Shown here: positions 26,001-33,172 of the stretch, piece by piece | Position numbering within the stretch: position 1 is the first letter of the stretch | Layout of the letters: the number at the start of each line of letters is the position of its first letter | Assembly: GCA_003153935.1 (NCBI GenBank) | Contig: PMCA01000005.1 | Coordinates: 83,210-147,209 of the forward strand | Direction of reading: 5' to 3' | Length of the DNA stretch: 64,000 nt | From: Elusimicrobiota bacterium | Lineage (GTDB): Bacteria > CAYTYR01 > UBA6262 | The notes under the pieces: model-generated | What the model was told of the DNA's origin: nothing | The model's input: only the letters and a program-made list of their open reading frames with translations | Databases searched by the model: none | Position numbers and translations under genes: made by a program

Positions 26001-26193
26001 AGAAGTCAGTTACATAGATCCGGCGGCGGAAGTGAAACCGCAACCGCGCGGACGCCATCAGGAACTGGAGCTGGCGCAGAGATTGAAGACTTTCGCGGAA
26101 GTGGAGTGTGGGTATACTAAAAAGCAAGCTAAGTGTGAAGCTAAACGGTGTTTGCGTTGCGATCGTAAGGAGGCGTCGGAAACCAATGAATAA
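23011..26193 (+). CDS. hydB: HydB (NuoF-like) fused to GltD/NfnB-like FAD module
   Basis: 1060 residues. Residues 1-130: thioredoxin-like [2Fe-2S] domain (STCEIAAGS, GCIGRC). About 150-565: NuoF/HydB diaphorase with GRGGGGFPTGKKW, NADEGDPGAFMD and GAGAFVCGEETAL for NADH and FMN, and ESCGKCTPCREGT plus TALCGLG for a [4Fe-4S] cluster. About 570-660: GltD-type ferredoxin region (CRHTCPVNIDIP, CGRICHHPCEDNCRR). About 670-1040: FAD/NAD(P) oxidoreductase with VVGSGPSGLSCAAQLA, VAVIGGGNAAMDVART and IFAGGDLVTGGGT. HydB exchanges electrons with NAD(H); the extra module resembles glutamate synthase small subunit and NfnB, which use NADPH. Overlaps hydA by 8 bases. Confidence 0.93.
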   Translation: MTNQLLSPNPKQVLAKVRQNAIHKNLKKWLSPTRINVGMSTCEIAAGSKVVMQVFEEEIAKRNIKDVYLGRKGCIGRCHLEPTVEVFQAGHAPFKYDNVDAAKARQIVIDHLVKSKAERPQQKGHHYQVSTEALTDKSNFIFGDIDYFKKQKRMALRNCGVIDPESIDDYLAIRGYEALAKVLTDYTPDQVIDEIIKSGLRGRGGGGFPTGKKWRFVADQKAEQKYLICNADEGDPGAFMDRSVIEGDPFSVLESMAIGGYAVGANQGLVYIRAEYPLAVERLKLALQKAREMNLLGENILGTGFSFDIEVVLGAGAFVCGEETALINSIQGERGMPNPKPPFPAVKGLWGQPTLINNVETWANIPVIILDGYQHFASIGTDKSKGTKVFALAGKIQNTGLVEVPMGMTLGEVIFDIGGGIKDGHKFKAAQTGGPSGGCLPTMFLNTPIDYDSLVSAGSIMGSGGLIVMDEKDCMVDVAKYFLEFTQDESCGKCTPCREGTKRMLEILERITSGQGKEDDIEKLERLGETISNTALCGLGQNAAKPVLSTIKYFRKEYEAHIREKRCPAAVCADLFVSPCRHTCPVNIDIPAFIGAIYEGDPAKSLGLILERNPLPSVCGRICHHPCEDNCRRGKLDESVAIMMLKRFAADYANNNKLELKKINNKKRQEKIAVVGSGPSGLSCAAQLARRGYQVTVFEAAKTPGGMLVLGIPEYRLPKKIVARDISRITALGVTIKTGVAVGKDISLAELKKQGFQAIYLACGAWKEMPLGIPGENLTGVLGSLTFLKECNSGKRSAQEFKGKKVAVIGGGNAAMDVARTSLRLGAAEVHIIYRREKEAMPALAEEVSAGEKEGIKFHFLLIPQAIHGEKGQVKELECLATKPGDFDSSGRRKPVPTAEKFVLPVDIVIGAIGARPAVPDIWQKELSLRNNGTVIVDNITLATTEAGIFAGGDLVTGGGTVIESIADGEKAAVSIDRYLNGEDLVKDRVAIKGERKEVSYIDPAAEVKPQPRGRHQELELAQRLKTFAEVECGYTKKQAKCEAKRCLRCDRKEASETNE

Positions 26194-27970
26194 ACAAATA
26201 AATCTCAGGATAGATAATATAAACGTAACCGTGCCGGAAGGGCAGACCGTCATGCAGGCGGCTGACAGCGTCGGCATTCATATTCCCCGGCTGTGCTTCC
26301 ACCCGAAGCTGTCTGCTATGACCGCCTGCCGGGTGTGTGTGGTTGAAATTGCCGGACGCCGGAACCTACCCACTGCCTGTAATACCGAGGTTAGCGAAGG
26401 CATGGAAGTCAAGACCAATTCCGCGGTAGTCCGTCGCGCGCGTCGTGACATTGTGGAGCTGATACTGGATAATCATCCGCGCGACTGCCAGATCTGCGAG
26501 CGCAACAATAATTGCGAATTGCAGGAATTAGCGGTAGTTTTCAACCTGGATAAACTGGCTTACGAAGGGGAAAGGAAAAAATACGCTATTGACGATTCTT
26601 CCCCGTCGATCAAGCGGAACCCCGAGAAATGCCTGTTATGCGGTAAATGCGTGCGAGTTTGTTCGGAGATCCAAGGGGTCAACGCGCTATCTTACGCGCA
26701 CCGCGGTTTCCGCACTACGGTAACGCCGGCGTTTGGCCTTAACCAGCAGGAAAGTGTTTGCATCAATTGCGGACAGTGCACATTGTTCTGTCCGACCGCG
26801 GCTCTGACTGAAAGGGACGTTACGGAGCAGGTCTGGGCCAACCTGCAGGATCCGGAAAAAACCGCGGTGGTCCAAGTGGCGCCGGCGGTCCGGGTGGCTA
26901 TCGGCGAAGGTTTCGGCCTGGAGCCGGGACGGGATATGACTGCGGAAACAGTCACCGCCCTGCGCCGGTTGGGCTTCAAGGTGGTGTTTGACACCCAGTT
27001 CTCCGCTGACCTTACTATTATGGAAGAAGCCCATGAACTGATCCAAAGAATCACCAAAAAAGGCAAACTGCCCATGTTCACTTCCTGCAGCCCTGGCTGG
27101 GTCAAGTACTGCGAGCATTTCCATCCGGAGTTCCTGGAAAATATATCGACCTGTAAATCACCGCAGCAGATGATGGGCGCTTTGATCAAAACCTACTACG
27201 CCAAGAAAACCGGGCTCGACCCGGCCAAAATATATAGCGTGAGCGTGATGCCTTGCACTGCCAAGAAATTTGAGGCCGGGCGTACGGAGATGAACGCCAG
27301 TGGATACCAGGACGTGGACGCGGTTTTAACCACCAGGGAACTGGTCAAGATGATCAAACAGGCTGGCATTAAATTCACCGAACTGAAAGGTTCCTCTTTC
27401 GATGAGCCCTTGGGCGAATCCACCGGCGCCGCCCCGATATTCGGCGTTACCGGCGGGGTCATGGAAGCCGCCCTGCGCACGGCTTATGAGAGTTTGACAG
27501 GGACCTCCCTGCCGAACCTTGATTTTACCAGCGTGCGCGGACTGGCCGGCATCAAAGAGGCCGGCGTGGAGATCAACGGCACCCAGGTCAAAGTGGCCAT
27601 TGTTTACGGCCTGGCCAACCTGCATAAACTGCTGACCGAAATAAAAGAAGGCAAAAGGAGTTATCACTTTGTGGAAGTCATGACCTGCCCCGGCGGTTGT
27701 ATCGGCGGCGGCGGCCAGCCTTATCCCAAAGGAGTGACCGAGCCCATGGATTTTGCCGTGTACCAGAAAAGGGCGCAGGGATTGTACGCCATTGACGCCA
27801 ATAAGCAGATCCGCAAGTCCCATGAGAATCCGCAGATCAAGAAAGTATATGACGAGTTTTTGGGCCACCCGGGCGGTGAGACCGCGCATAAGCTTTTGCA
27901 TACCCATTATCACCCGCGCACGCCCAAAGGCATCGCTTCCAAAGTTAAAGACACCGTGAACATAGGGTAA
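26186..27970 (+). CDS. hydA: [FeFe] hydrogenase catalytic subunit HydA
   Basis: 594 residues from ATG 26186, chosen for the AAGGAGG at 26167-26173. N-terminal modules: [2Fe-2S] domain (CFHPKLSAMTACRVC), His-Cys [4Fe-4S] site (HPRDCQICERNNNC) and a 2x[4Fe-4S] ferredoxin domain (CLLCGKCVRVC, CINCGQCTLFC). The H-cluster domain carries L1 TSCSPGW (Cys301), L2 MPCTAKKFE (Cys357) and L3 TCPGGCIGGGGQP (Cys501, Cys505). A small-subunit-like tail follows. It reduces protons or oxidises H2 in a cytoplasmic HydABC complex, coupling ferredoxin and NAD(H) by flavin-based bifurcation if the family behaviour holds. L1 has Ser where many monomeric enzymes have a second Cys. Confidence 0.95.
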   Translation: MNKQINLRIDNINVTVPEGQTVMQAADSVGIHIPRLCFHPKLSAMTACRVCVVEIAGRRNLPTACNTEVSEGMEVKTNSAVVRRARRDIVELILDNHPRDCQICERNNNCELQELAVVFNLDKLAYEGERKKYAIDDSSPSIKRNPEKCLLCGKCVRVCSEIQGVNALSYAHRGFRTTVTPAFGLNQQESVCINCGQCTLFCPTAALTERDVTEQVWANLQDPEKTAVVQVAPAVRVAIGEGFGLEPGRDMTAETVTALRRLGFKVVFDTQFSADLTIMEEAHELIQRITKKGKLPMFTSCSPGWVKYCEHFHPEFLENISTCKSPQQMMGALIKTYYAKKTGLDPAKIYSVSVMPCTAKKFEAGRTEMNASGYQDVDAVLTTRELVKMIKQAGIKFTELKGSSFDEPLGESTGAAPIFGVTGGVMEAALRTAYESLTGTSLPNLDFTSVRGLAGIKEAGVEINGTQVKVAIVYGLANLHKLLTEIKEGKRSYHFVEVMTCPGGCIGGGGQPYPKGVTEPMDFAVYQKRAQGLYAIDANKQIRKSHENPQIKKVYDEFLGHPGGETAHKLLHTHYHPRTPKGIASKVKDTVNIG

Positions 27971-27981
27971 AGGAGATTATT

Positions 27982-28560
27982 GTGACCAAGACCGCCAAGA
28001 CCAAGGAATTGGATAAGGATACGCAAAAAAAATTACTGCAATTAAATGATTTCATTGCCGGCAGTAAAGTGTTAAAAGATAAGCAAAGCCTGCTGATGGG
28101 GGTATTGCACCAGACCCAAACCCTGTTCGGCTATATACCGGCTACGGCCATGGATTTTATCTCCCATAAACTGGGAGTGCCGTCGGCGCATATCTACGGC
28201 ATGGCCACTTTTTATAATTATTTCCAGCTGACTCCGAAAGCGCGCTACCAGATCTATTTATGCAAAGGCACGGCTTGTTATGTCGCCGGCGGCGCCCGGG
28301 TGCTTGATAAATTGAAAGAGGAACTGCGCATCGGCGTGGACGAGGTGACTGCCGACGGTTTATTCGGCATTAACATTACCCGCTGCCTGGGTTGCTGCGG
28401 TTTATCGCCGGTTATGCAGGTGAATGACGATATCTACGTGCGCCTGGTGCCGGAAAAAGTTCCGGCCATCCTGGCCAAGTACCGCCGTTTGGGCCAGCCA
28501 AAAAAGAAAGCTAAGGCGACGGCAGTGGCCGTGGGCGGATTTGAACAACCAGGGAAGTAA
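27982..28560 (+). CDS. hydC: HydC (NuoE-like) [2Fe-2S] subunit
   Basis: The 192 residues form the thioredoxin-fold subunit that pairs with HydB. The cluster ligands are CKGTAC near residue 94 and CLGCC near residue 135, the usual C-x4-C and C-x3-C. GTG at 27982 is the start: AAAGGAG at 27969-27975 is well placed. The lysine-rich N-terminal and C-terminal ends extend slightly beyond the NuoE core. It lies between hydA and a receiver-only gene that starts on the base after its stop. Confidence 0.92.
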   Translation: MTKTAKTKELDKDTQKKLLQLNDFIAGSKVLKDKQSLLMGVLHQTQTLFGYIPATAMDFISHKLGVPSAHIYGMATFYNYFQLTPKARYQIYLCKGTACYVAGGARVLDKLKEELRIGVDEVTADGLFGINITRCLGCCGLSPVMQVNDDIYVRLVPEKVPAILAKYRRLGQPKKKAKATAVAVGGFEQPGK

Positions 28561-28938
28561 ATGAAGAAAATACTTATCATCGATGACGATCCTGATTTTA
28601 TTGACGCCTGCCGGAACATGCTGGAAGCGGTGGAGTATGAAGTGGACTGTGAAAGTCGCGCTGACCGGGCCCTGGCCAAGATAGATTCTTTCCGGCCGGA
28701 GCTGGTCCTGCTGGATATATTAATGGATAATAGACTGGCCGGGTTTGAGATCGCCGAGACCCTGGCAAGAGTCGAGACCTACCGGGGGATTGCGGTCATT
28801 TTCCTCACCGGTTACTTTATGAGGACAGGCCTGAGGGAACTGCAGAACGAGGTGCTAAGTAAATGGCGGAACGTGAAATCTGTCCTGGATAAGCCGGTAA
28901 AGCCGGCCAAGCTGCTGGAAACTATCAGGAAAATATAG
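28561..28938 (+). CDS. Stand-alone receiver-domain protein (first of two)
   Basis: A 125-residue single receiver domain: acidic pocket DDDP at the N-terminus, phospho-acceptor Asp in LVLLDILMD (about residue 51) and Lys in VLDKPVKP (about 111). There is no output domain. The stretch before the Lys (KWRNVKSVLDKPVKP) differs from the usual GADDYLTKPF and is shared with the second receiver at 31385 (DWLPVKTVLEKPIKP), so the two are relatives. It follows hydC without a gap. A link to the kinase at 21185 is inferred from operon membership. Confidence 0.85.
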   Translation: MKKILIIDDDPDFIDACRNMLEAVEYEVDCESRADRALAKIDSFRPELVLLDILMDNRLAGFEIAETLARVETYRGIAVIFLTGYFMRTGLRELQNEVLSKWRNVKSVLDKPVKPAKLLETIRKI

Positions 28939-28949
28939 AGGTAAAAATT

Positions 28950-30341
28950 ATGAAATATATTGATGAAGCAAAAATAAATAACCTTTTAAAGGACGCGGCG
29001 CGCACCGCTCCCGCTGAGCTCGATCGGATCCTGGTCAAGACCAGGACCCTGCAGCGGCTGACCCTGGCGGAGACTGCCGCCTTGCTCGCGGTAGAGGAGC
29101 CGGAGCGGTTAAAGAGTATCTTTGCGGCGGCAGCTTATGTCAAAGAGCATATTTACGGCAGCCGTATAGTATTATTCGCGCCCTTATATATCAGTAATAT
29201 CTGTGCTAACTGCTGCGCCTATTGTTCGTTCAACGCCAAGAACAAAATGATCGAAAGAAAAGCGCTGACGGTAGAGGAAATAAAGGAACAGGTCCAGTGG
29301 CTGCTGCAAAGAGGGCATAAGCGCATCCTGATGGTGGCCGGCGAAGCCGCGCCCGCGGGCAAGACCAATATCGAATATTACGTGGAATCGATCAAAGCGG
29401 TTTATTCCGTGAATGTCGGACCGCACCGGATAAAAAGAGTGAACATTAATTGTGCGCCTTTGACCGTGGATGAATTCAAGCAGTTGAAAGCGGCGGGCAT
29501 AGGCACTTTCCAGATCTTCCAGGAAACCTACCATGAAGGAACCTATCGCCAGGTACATACCAGCGGCCCGAAAAAAGACCCGGATAACCGGATTGACGCA
29601 GTGGATCGGGCCTTTACCGCCGGGATCGACGACGTAGGCATCGGCGTTCTCTTGGGTTTATACGATTACCGTTTTGAGATCCTGGCCATGCTGATGCACA
29701 TCGAGCACCTGGAGGAAAGATTCAAAGTTGGGCCGCATACCATTTCCGTGCCGCGGATAGAACCGGCGGTGGGCTCCGATTTGAGCAGGAACGTGCCGTA
29801 TAAATTAACTGACGATAATTTCCGGAAGCTGGTCGCGGTACTGCGGCTGGCCGTGCCCTACACGGGGATTATCCTGACCACCCGCGAGACCGCGGCGATG
29901 AGGGATGAGCTATTCAGTTTGGGCGTGTCGCAAGTCAGCGCCGAATCCCGGACCTCTCCCGGCGGCTACACCGAAGGAGACGAGGCTCTGGTCAAGGACA
30001 CCCAATTTATTTTGAATGATAAGCGTTCTTTGGATGAAATTATCGGTTCGCTGATCAGCAAAAAATTCATACCCAGCTTCTGCGCCGCCTGCTACCGCAA
30101 GGCGCGCACGGGAGAAACTTTCATGAACCTGGCCAAGCCGGGGACGATCAAGGGTAAATGCAGCATTAACGCGTTGATAACCCTGAAAGAATACCTGGAT
30201 GACTTCGCTTCTCCGGAGGTTAAACAAGCCGGATATAAACTGATCGAGGAATGCAGTCGTGAATTTGACGAAAAAACCAAGGCGGAACTGGCCAAATTTT
30301 TCGCGGCGGTGGACAGAGGTACCAGGGATGAATACGTCTAA
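28950..30341 (+). CDS. hydG: [FeFe] hydrogenase maturase HydG (tyrosine lyase)
   Basis: A 463-residue radical-SAM enzyme that cleaves tyrosine to p-cresol and dehydroglycine and yields the CO and CN ligands of the H-cluster on an Fe-Cys synthon. The SAM cluster motif is CANCCAYC (Cys85, Cys89, Cys92). The C-terminal auxiliary cluster site is complete as C-x2-C-x22-C (Cys378, Cys381, Cys404), which distinguishes HydG from the related tyrosine lyase ThiH. The ATG is 11 bases after the receiver gene; the end overlaps hydE by 14 bases. Confidence 0.95.
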   Translation: MKYIDEAKINNLLKDAARTAPAELDRILVKTRTLQRLTLAETAALLAVEEPERLKSIFAAAAYVKEHIYGSRIVLFAPLYISNICANCCAYCSFNAKNKMIERKALTVEEIKEQVQWLLQRGHKRILMVAGEAAPAGKTNIEYYVESIKAVYSVNVGPHRIKRVNINCAPLTVDEFKQLKAAGIGTFQIFQETYHEGTYRQVHTSGPKKDPDNRIDAVDRAFTAGIDDVGIGVLLGLYDYRFEILAMLMHIEHLEERFKVGPHTISVPRIEPAVGSDLSRNVPYKLTDDNFRKLVAVLRLAVPYTGIILTTRETAAMRDELFSLGVSQVSAESRTSPGGYTEGDEALVKDTQFILNDKRSLDEIIGSLISKKFIPSFCAACYRKARTGETFMNLAKPGTIKGKCSINALITLKEYLDDFASPEVKQAGYKLIEECSREFDEKTKAELAKFFAAVDRGTRDEYV

Positions 30342-31410
30342 ACTTAAGAGTACTTTGAAAAGAGTGGCCGCGGCTAACCGGCCGGAACTGGCCGATCTGG
30401 AATATTTACTGGGCCTGACCGATGACCGGGAATTGGCGCTGGTCTACCAGTATGCCGATGAAGTCCGCGCGCAATACTGCGGCTCCGGTATCTGGTTGCG
30501 CGGCGTGGTTGAGTTTTCCAGTTATTGCCGCAACAATTGTTTATATTGCGGGCTTAACGCCGGTAACAAGGACCTGCCGCGCTACCGGCTGAACGCTGAA
30601 GAGATCCTGGCCGCGGCGGAGCAGATAGCCGGCGGCGCCATTAAGACTATCGTTTTGCAGTCAGGCGAAGATCCTGAGCTGGATCCGCTCTGGCTGAGAG
30701 ACCTGATCATTAAAATAAAGAGCCGCTTCGACCTGGCAGTAACTTTGTCCGTAGGAGAGCGCAGCCGGCAGGATTATTACCTGTGGCGGGCAGTGGGTGC
30801 GGACCGCTATTTATTGAAGATCGAGACCAGCGACCGGAAGCTTTATGAATCTTTGCACCCGGACATGAGTTTCACCCAGCGCCTGCGCTGCCTGGGCGAA
30901 TTAAAGGACCTTGGTTACCAGGTTGGCTCCGGCAATATTGTCGGACTTAAGGGCCAAAGCCTGAAACAGATAGCCAGGGACATTCTCTTCTTCCAGGAAA
31001 ATGATTTTGATATGATCGGCATCGGGCCTTTCATCCCTCACCAGGCGACCGCGCTGGCGGCGGAGTCCAAAGCCGACCTGCAGCTCACTTTGAAAACCCT
31101 GGCCCTGACCAGGATAGTTACCAAGAACACTTACCTGCCGGCGACTACGGCCCTGGGCAGTCTGGGCGCTGATTACCGCCGGGAAGGCTTGAAAGCCGGG
31201 GCCAATGTGCTCATGCCGAATTTTACGCCGCAGCCCTACCGTAAATATTATGAGATATATCCTGGCAAGCGCTGTATTAATGAAAATGCCGGAGACTGCG
31301 GGCCCTGCATGGAAATAATGGCCGGACAGATCAACCGCAATATAGATTATTCCGTTGGACATACATTAAAAAGAGGAGGGGAACATGGCCAAAAAGGTAC
31401 TAATTATTGA
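30328..31410 (+). CDS. hydE: [FeFe] hydrogenase maturase HydE (radical SAM)
   Basis: 360 residues from ATG 30328, which has a CAGGG site and overlaps the hydG stop; the open frame runs further upstream only inside hydG. SAM cluster ligands are CRNNCLYCG (Cys67, Cys71, Cys74). The C-terminal CX7CX2C auxiliary site typical of many HydE proteins is present (Cys316, Cys324, Cys327). HydE processes the HydG product towards the diiron subcluster. This is the canonical copy; the HydE-like domain at 19137 is the divergent one. The 3' end overlaps the second receiver gene by 26 bases. Confidence 0.94.
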   Translation: MNTSKLKSTLKRVAAANRPELADLEYLLGLTDDRELALVYQYADEVRAQYCGSGIWLRGVVEFSSYCRNNCLYCGLNAGNKDLPRYRLNAEEILAAAEQIAGGAIKTIVLQSGEDPELDPLWLRDLIIKIKSRFDLAVTLSVGERSRQDYYLWRAVGADRYLLKIETSDRKLYESLHPDMSFTQRLRCLGELKDLGYQVGSGNIVGLKGQSLKQIARDILFFQENDFDMIGIGPFIPHQATALAAESKADLQLTLKTLALTRIVTKNTYLPATTALGSLGADYRREGLKAGANVLMPNFTPQPYRKYYEIYPGKRCINENAGDCGPCMEIMAGQINRNIDYSVGHTLKRGGEHGQKGTNY

Positions 31411-31768
31411 CGATGACGCCGATTATCGCGAAGCGACCGTAAACATGCTGGAAGCCAAAGGTTACGAAGTGAGCACCGCCGAAAATAGCGAGCAGGGTTT
31501 CGCCGCCGCCCTGGCGAAACAGCCGGACATTATCCTGTTGGACGTGATGATGACCCATAAATCGGAGGGCTTTGACCTGGCCCGCAGCTTGAAGAAAGAA
31601 GAAAAGACCAAGAACATTCCGGTGATAATTGTTTCCGGGGTCAGGAAAGAGATGAACCTGCCTTTTGGTTTTGAACCGGACAGTGACTGGCTGCCGGTCA
31701 AGACGGTGCTGGAAAAACCGATCAAGCCGGATATTTTATTAAAAACTATAGAAGAAAATACGAAGTAA
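31385..31768 (+). CDS. Stand-alone receiver-domain protein (second of two)
   Basis: A 127-residue receiver domain with DDDADY, phospho-acceptor Asp in IILLDVMMTH (about residue 53) and LEKPIKPD. It shares the altered segment before the conserved Lys with the receiver at 28561. No output domain. The ATG lies within the end of hydE, with AGAGGAGGGG giving a strong ribosome site. Two receiver proteins and one kinase in the same operon suggest a small phosphorelay or allosteric control of the hydrogenase complex (inference). Confidence 0.85.
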   Translation: MAKKVLIIDDDADYREATVNMLEAKGYEVSTAENSEQGFAAALAKQPDIILLDVMMTHKSEGFDLARSLKKEEKTKNIPVIIVSGVRKEMNLPFGFEPDSDWLPVKTVLEKPIKPDILLKTIEENTK

Positions 31769-31789
31769 TTAGAAAAGAAGTGATGCCTT

Positions 31790-33172
31790 GTGAAAAACCG
31801 TGTAGAAAAAGATGCGCTGGGTGAAAAACAACTGCCGGAGAACGCCTTCTGGGGCATTCATACCCAGCGCGCGCTGGAGAATTTTAATATCGGCACCGCT
31901 AAAGTTAACCCGGCTTTGATACAGGCGTTAATCCTGGTTAAAAAAGCGGCCTGCCAGAGCAACCTGGAGTTAGGATTCCTGCCAACAGTAAAAGCCCAGG
32001 CCATTATAGCGGCCTGCGATGAAATACTGGCGGGGAAACTGACCGATCAGTTCCCCCTGGATGCCCTGCAGGGCGGCGCAGGTACATCTACCAACATGAA
32101 CGTGAACGAGGTTATTGCCAACCGGGCCAGTGAACTGTCCGGCGGCAAACCTGGCGATTATTTGATCAATCCACTGGCTGACGTTAACCTGCACCAATCC
32201 ACGAACGATGTTTATCCTACGGCCCTGAAAGTAGCGGTTATCTTCGGACTTAAGGAATTGAGCCAGGCGGCCGCGCAGTTACAGGGAGAATTCCAGAAAA
32301 AAGAGAAAGAATTCGCGGAGATCGTCAAGATCGGCCGCACGGAAATGCAGGAAGCGGTACCCCTGACCCTGGGAGCGGAGTTTTCCGCTTTTGCGGAAGC
32401 GGTAGCGCGGGACCGCTGGCGCACGTTCAAGTGCGAAGAACGGATACGCGTCGTAAATATGGGCGGTACGGCGGTGGGCACCGGTTTGGCCGCGCCGAGA
32501 AAATATATATTTTTGGTTATAGATAAATTACGCGACCTGACGGGTTTAGGGATCTCCCGCGCTGAGAACGGCGTGGACCAGACCGCCAACAGTGACAGCT
32601 TCGTGGAAGTATCGGGCATCCTGAAGGCCCAGGCGGTCAACCTGGTCAAGATCAGCAATGACCTGAGATTGCTGAACCTGCTGGGTGAAATAGAATTACC
32701 CAAAGTGCAGGTCGGCTCTTCCATCATGCCGGGTAAAATAAATCCAGTCATACTTGAAGCCGCTATCCAGGCCGGATTAAAGGCGATCGCGGCTGACAGC
32801 CTGGTAACCGCGGCTGCGGCCCGGAGCAGTTTGCAGATAAATGAATTTTTACCCTTGCTGGCGGATAGTTTACTGGAAGAGATTGAGCTATTAACCAGGA
32901 CCTGCCTGATGTTGGCCAAACATATTCCAGGTATAACAGCCAATCCGGTTAAATGCCTGGAATACCTGGAAAATAGCCCGACGCTGGTCACCGCCTTTCT
33001 CCCGGTGCTCGGTTATGACCGGGCCGGCGTACTGCTGGCGGAATGGCAAAAAGACCGTAAGCTTAGTTTCCGGGAATTCTTAAACCAAAAATTGGGCCGA
33101 GAACTGGTAGATAAGACCCTGTCCCCGAATAATCTGACCGCTTTGGGTTACCCAGATGAAAAAAACTCCTAA
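31790..33172 (+). CDS. aspA: Aspartate ammonia-lyase (fumarase/aspartase superfamily)
   Basis: The 460 residues match the aspartase/class II fumarase fold: LHQSTNDVYPTALK near residue 135 and the superfamily signature GSSIMPGKINPVI near residue 310, whose Ser is the catalytic base. Aspartase is favoured over fumarase by its place among hyd maturation genes, where aspA is a recurrent neighbour; it would release ammonia and fumarate from aspartate. GTG at 31790 is the start (no in-frame ATG nearby). It overlaps hydF by 17 bases. A role in supplying nitrogen for the azadithiolate bridge is a hypothesis. Confidence 0.85.
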   Translation: MKNRVEKDALGEKQLPENAFWGIHTQRALENFNIGTAKVNPALIQALILVKKAACQSNLELGFLPTVKAQAIIAACDEILAGKLTDQFPLDALQGGAGTSTNMNVNEVIANRASELSGGKPGDYLINPLADVNLHQSTNDVYPTALKVAVIFGLKELSQAAAQLQGEFQKKEKEFAEIVKIGRTEMQEAVPLTLGAEFSAFAEAVARDRWRTFKCEERIRVVNMGGTAVGTGLAAPRKYIFLVIDKLRDLTGLGISRAENGVDQTANSDSFVEVSGILKAQAVNLVKISNDLRLLNLLGEIELPKVQVGSSIMPGKINPVILEAAIQAGLKAIAADSLVTAAAARSSLQINEFLPLLADSLLEEIELLTRTCLMLAKHIPGITANPVKCLEYLENSPTLVTAFLPVLGYDRAGVLLAEWQKDRKLSFREFLNQKLGRELVDKTLSPNNLTALGYPDEKNS

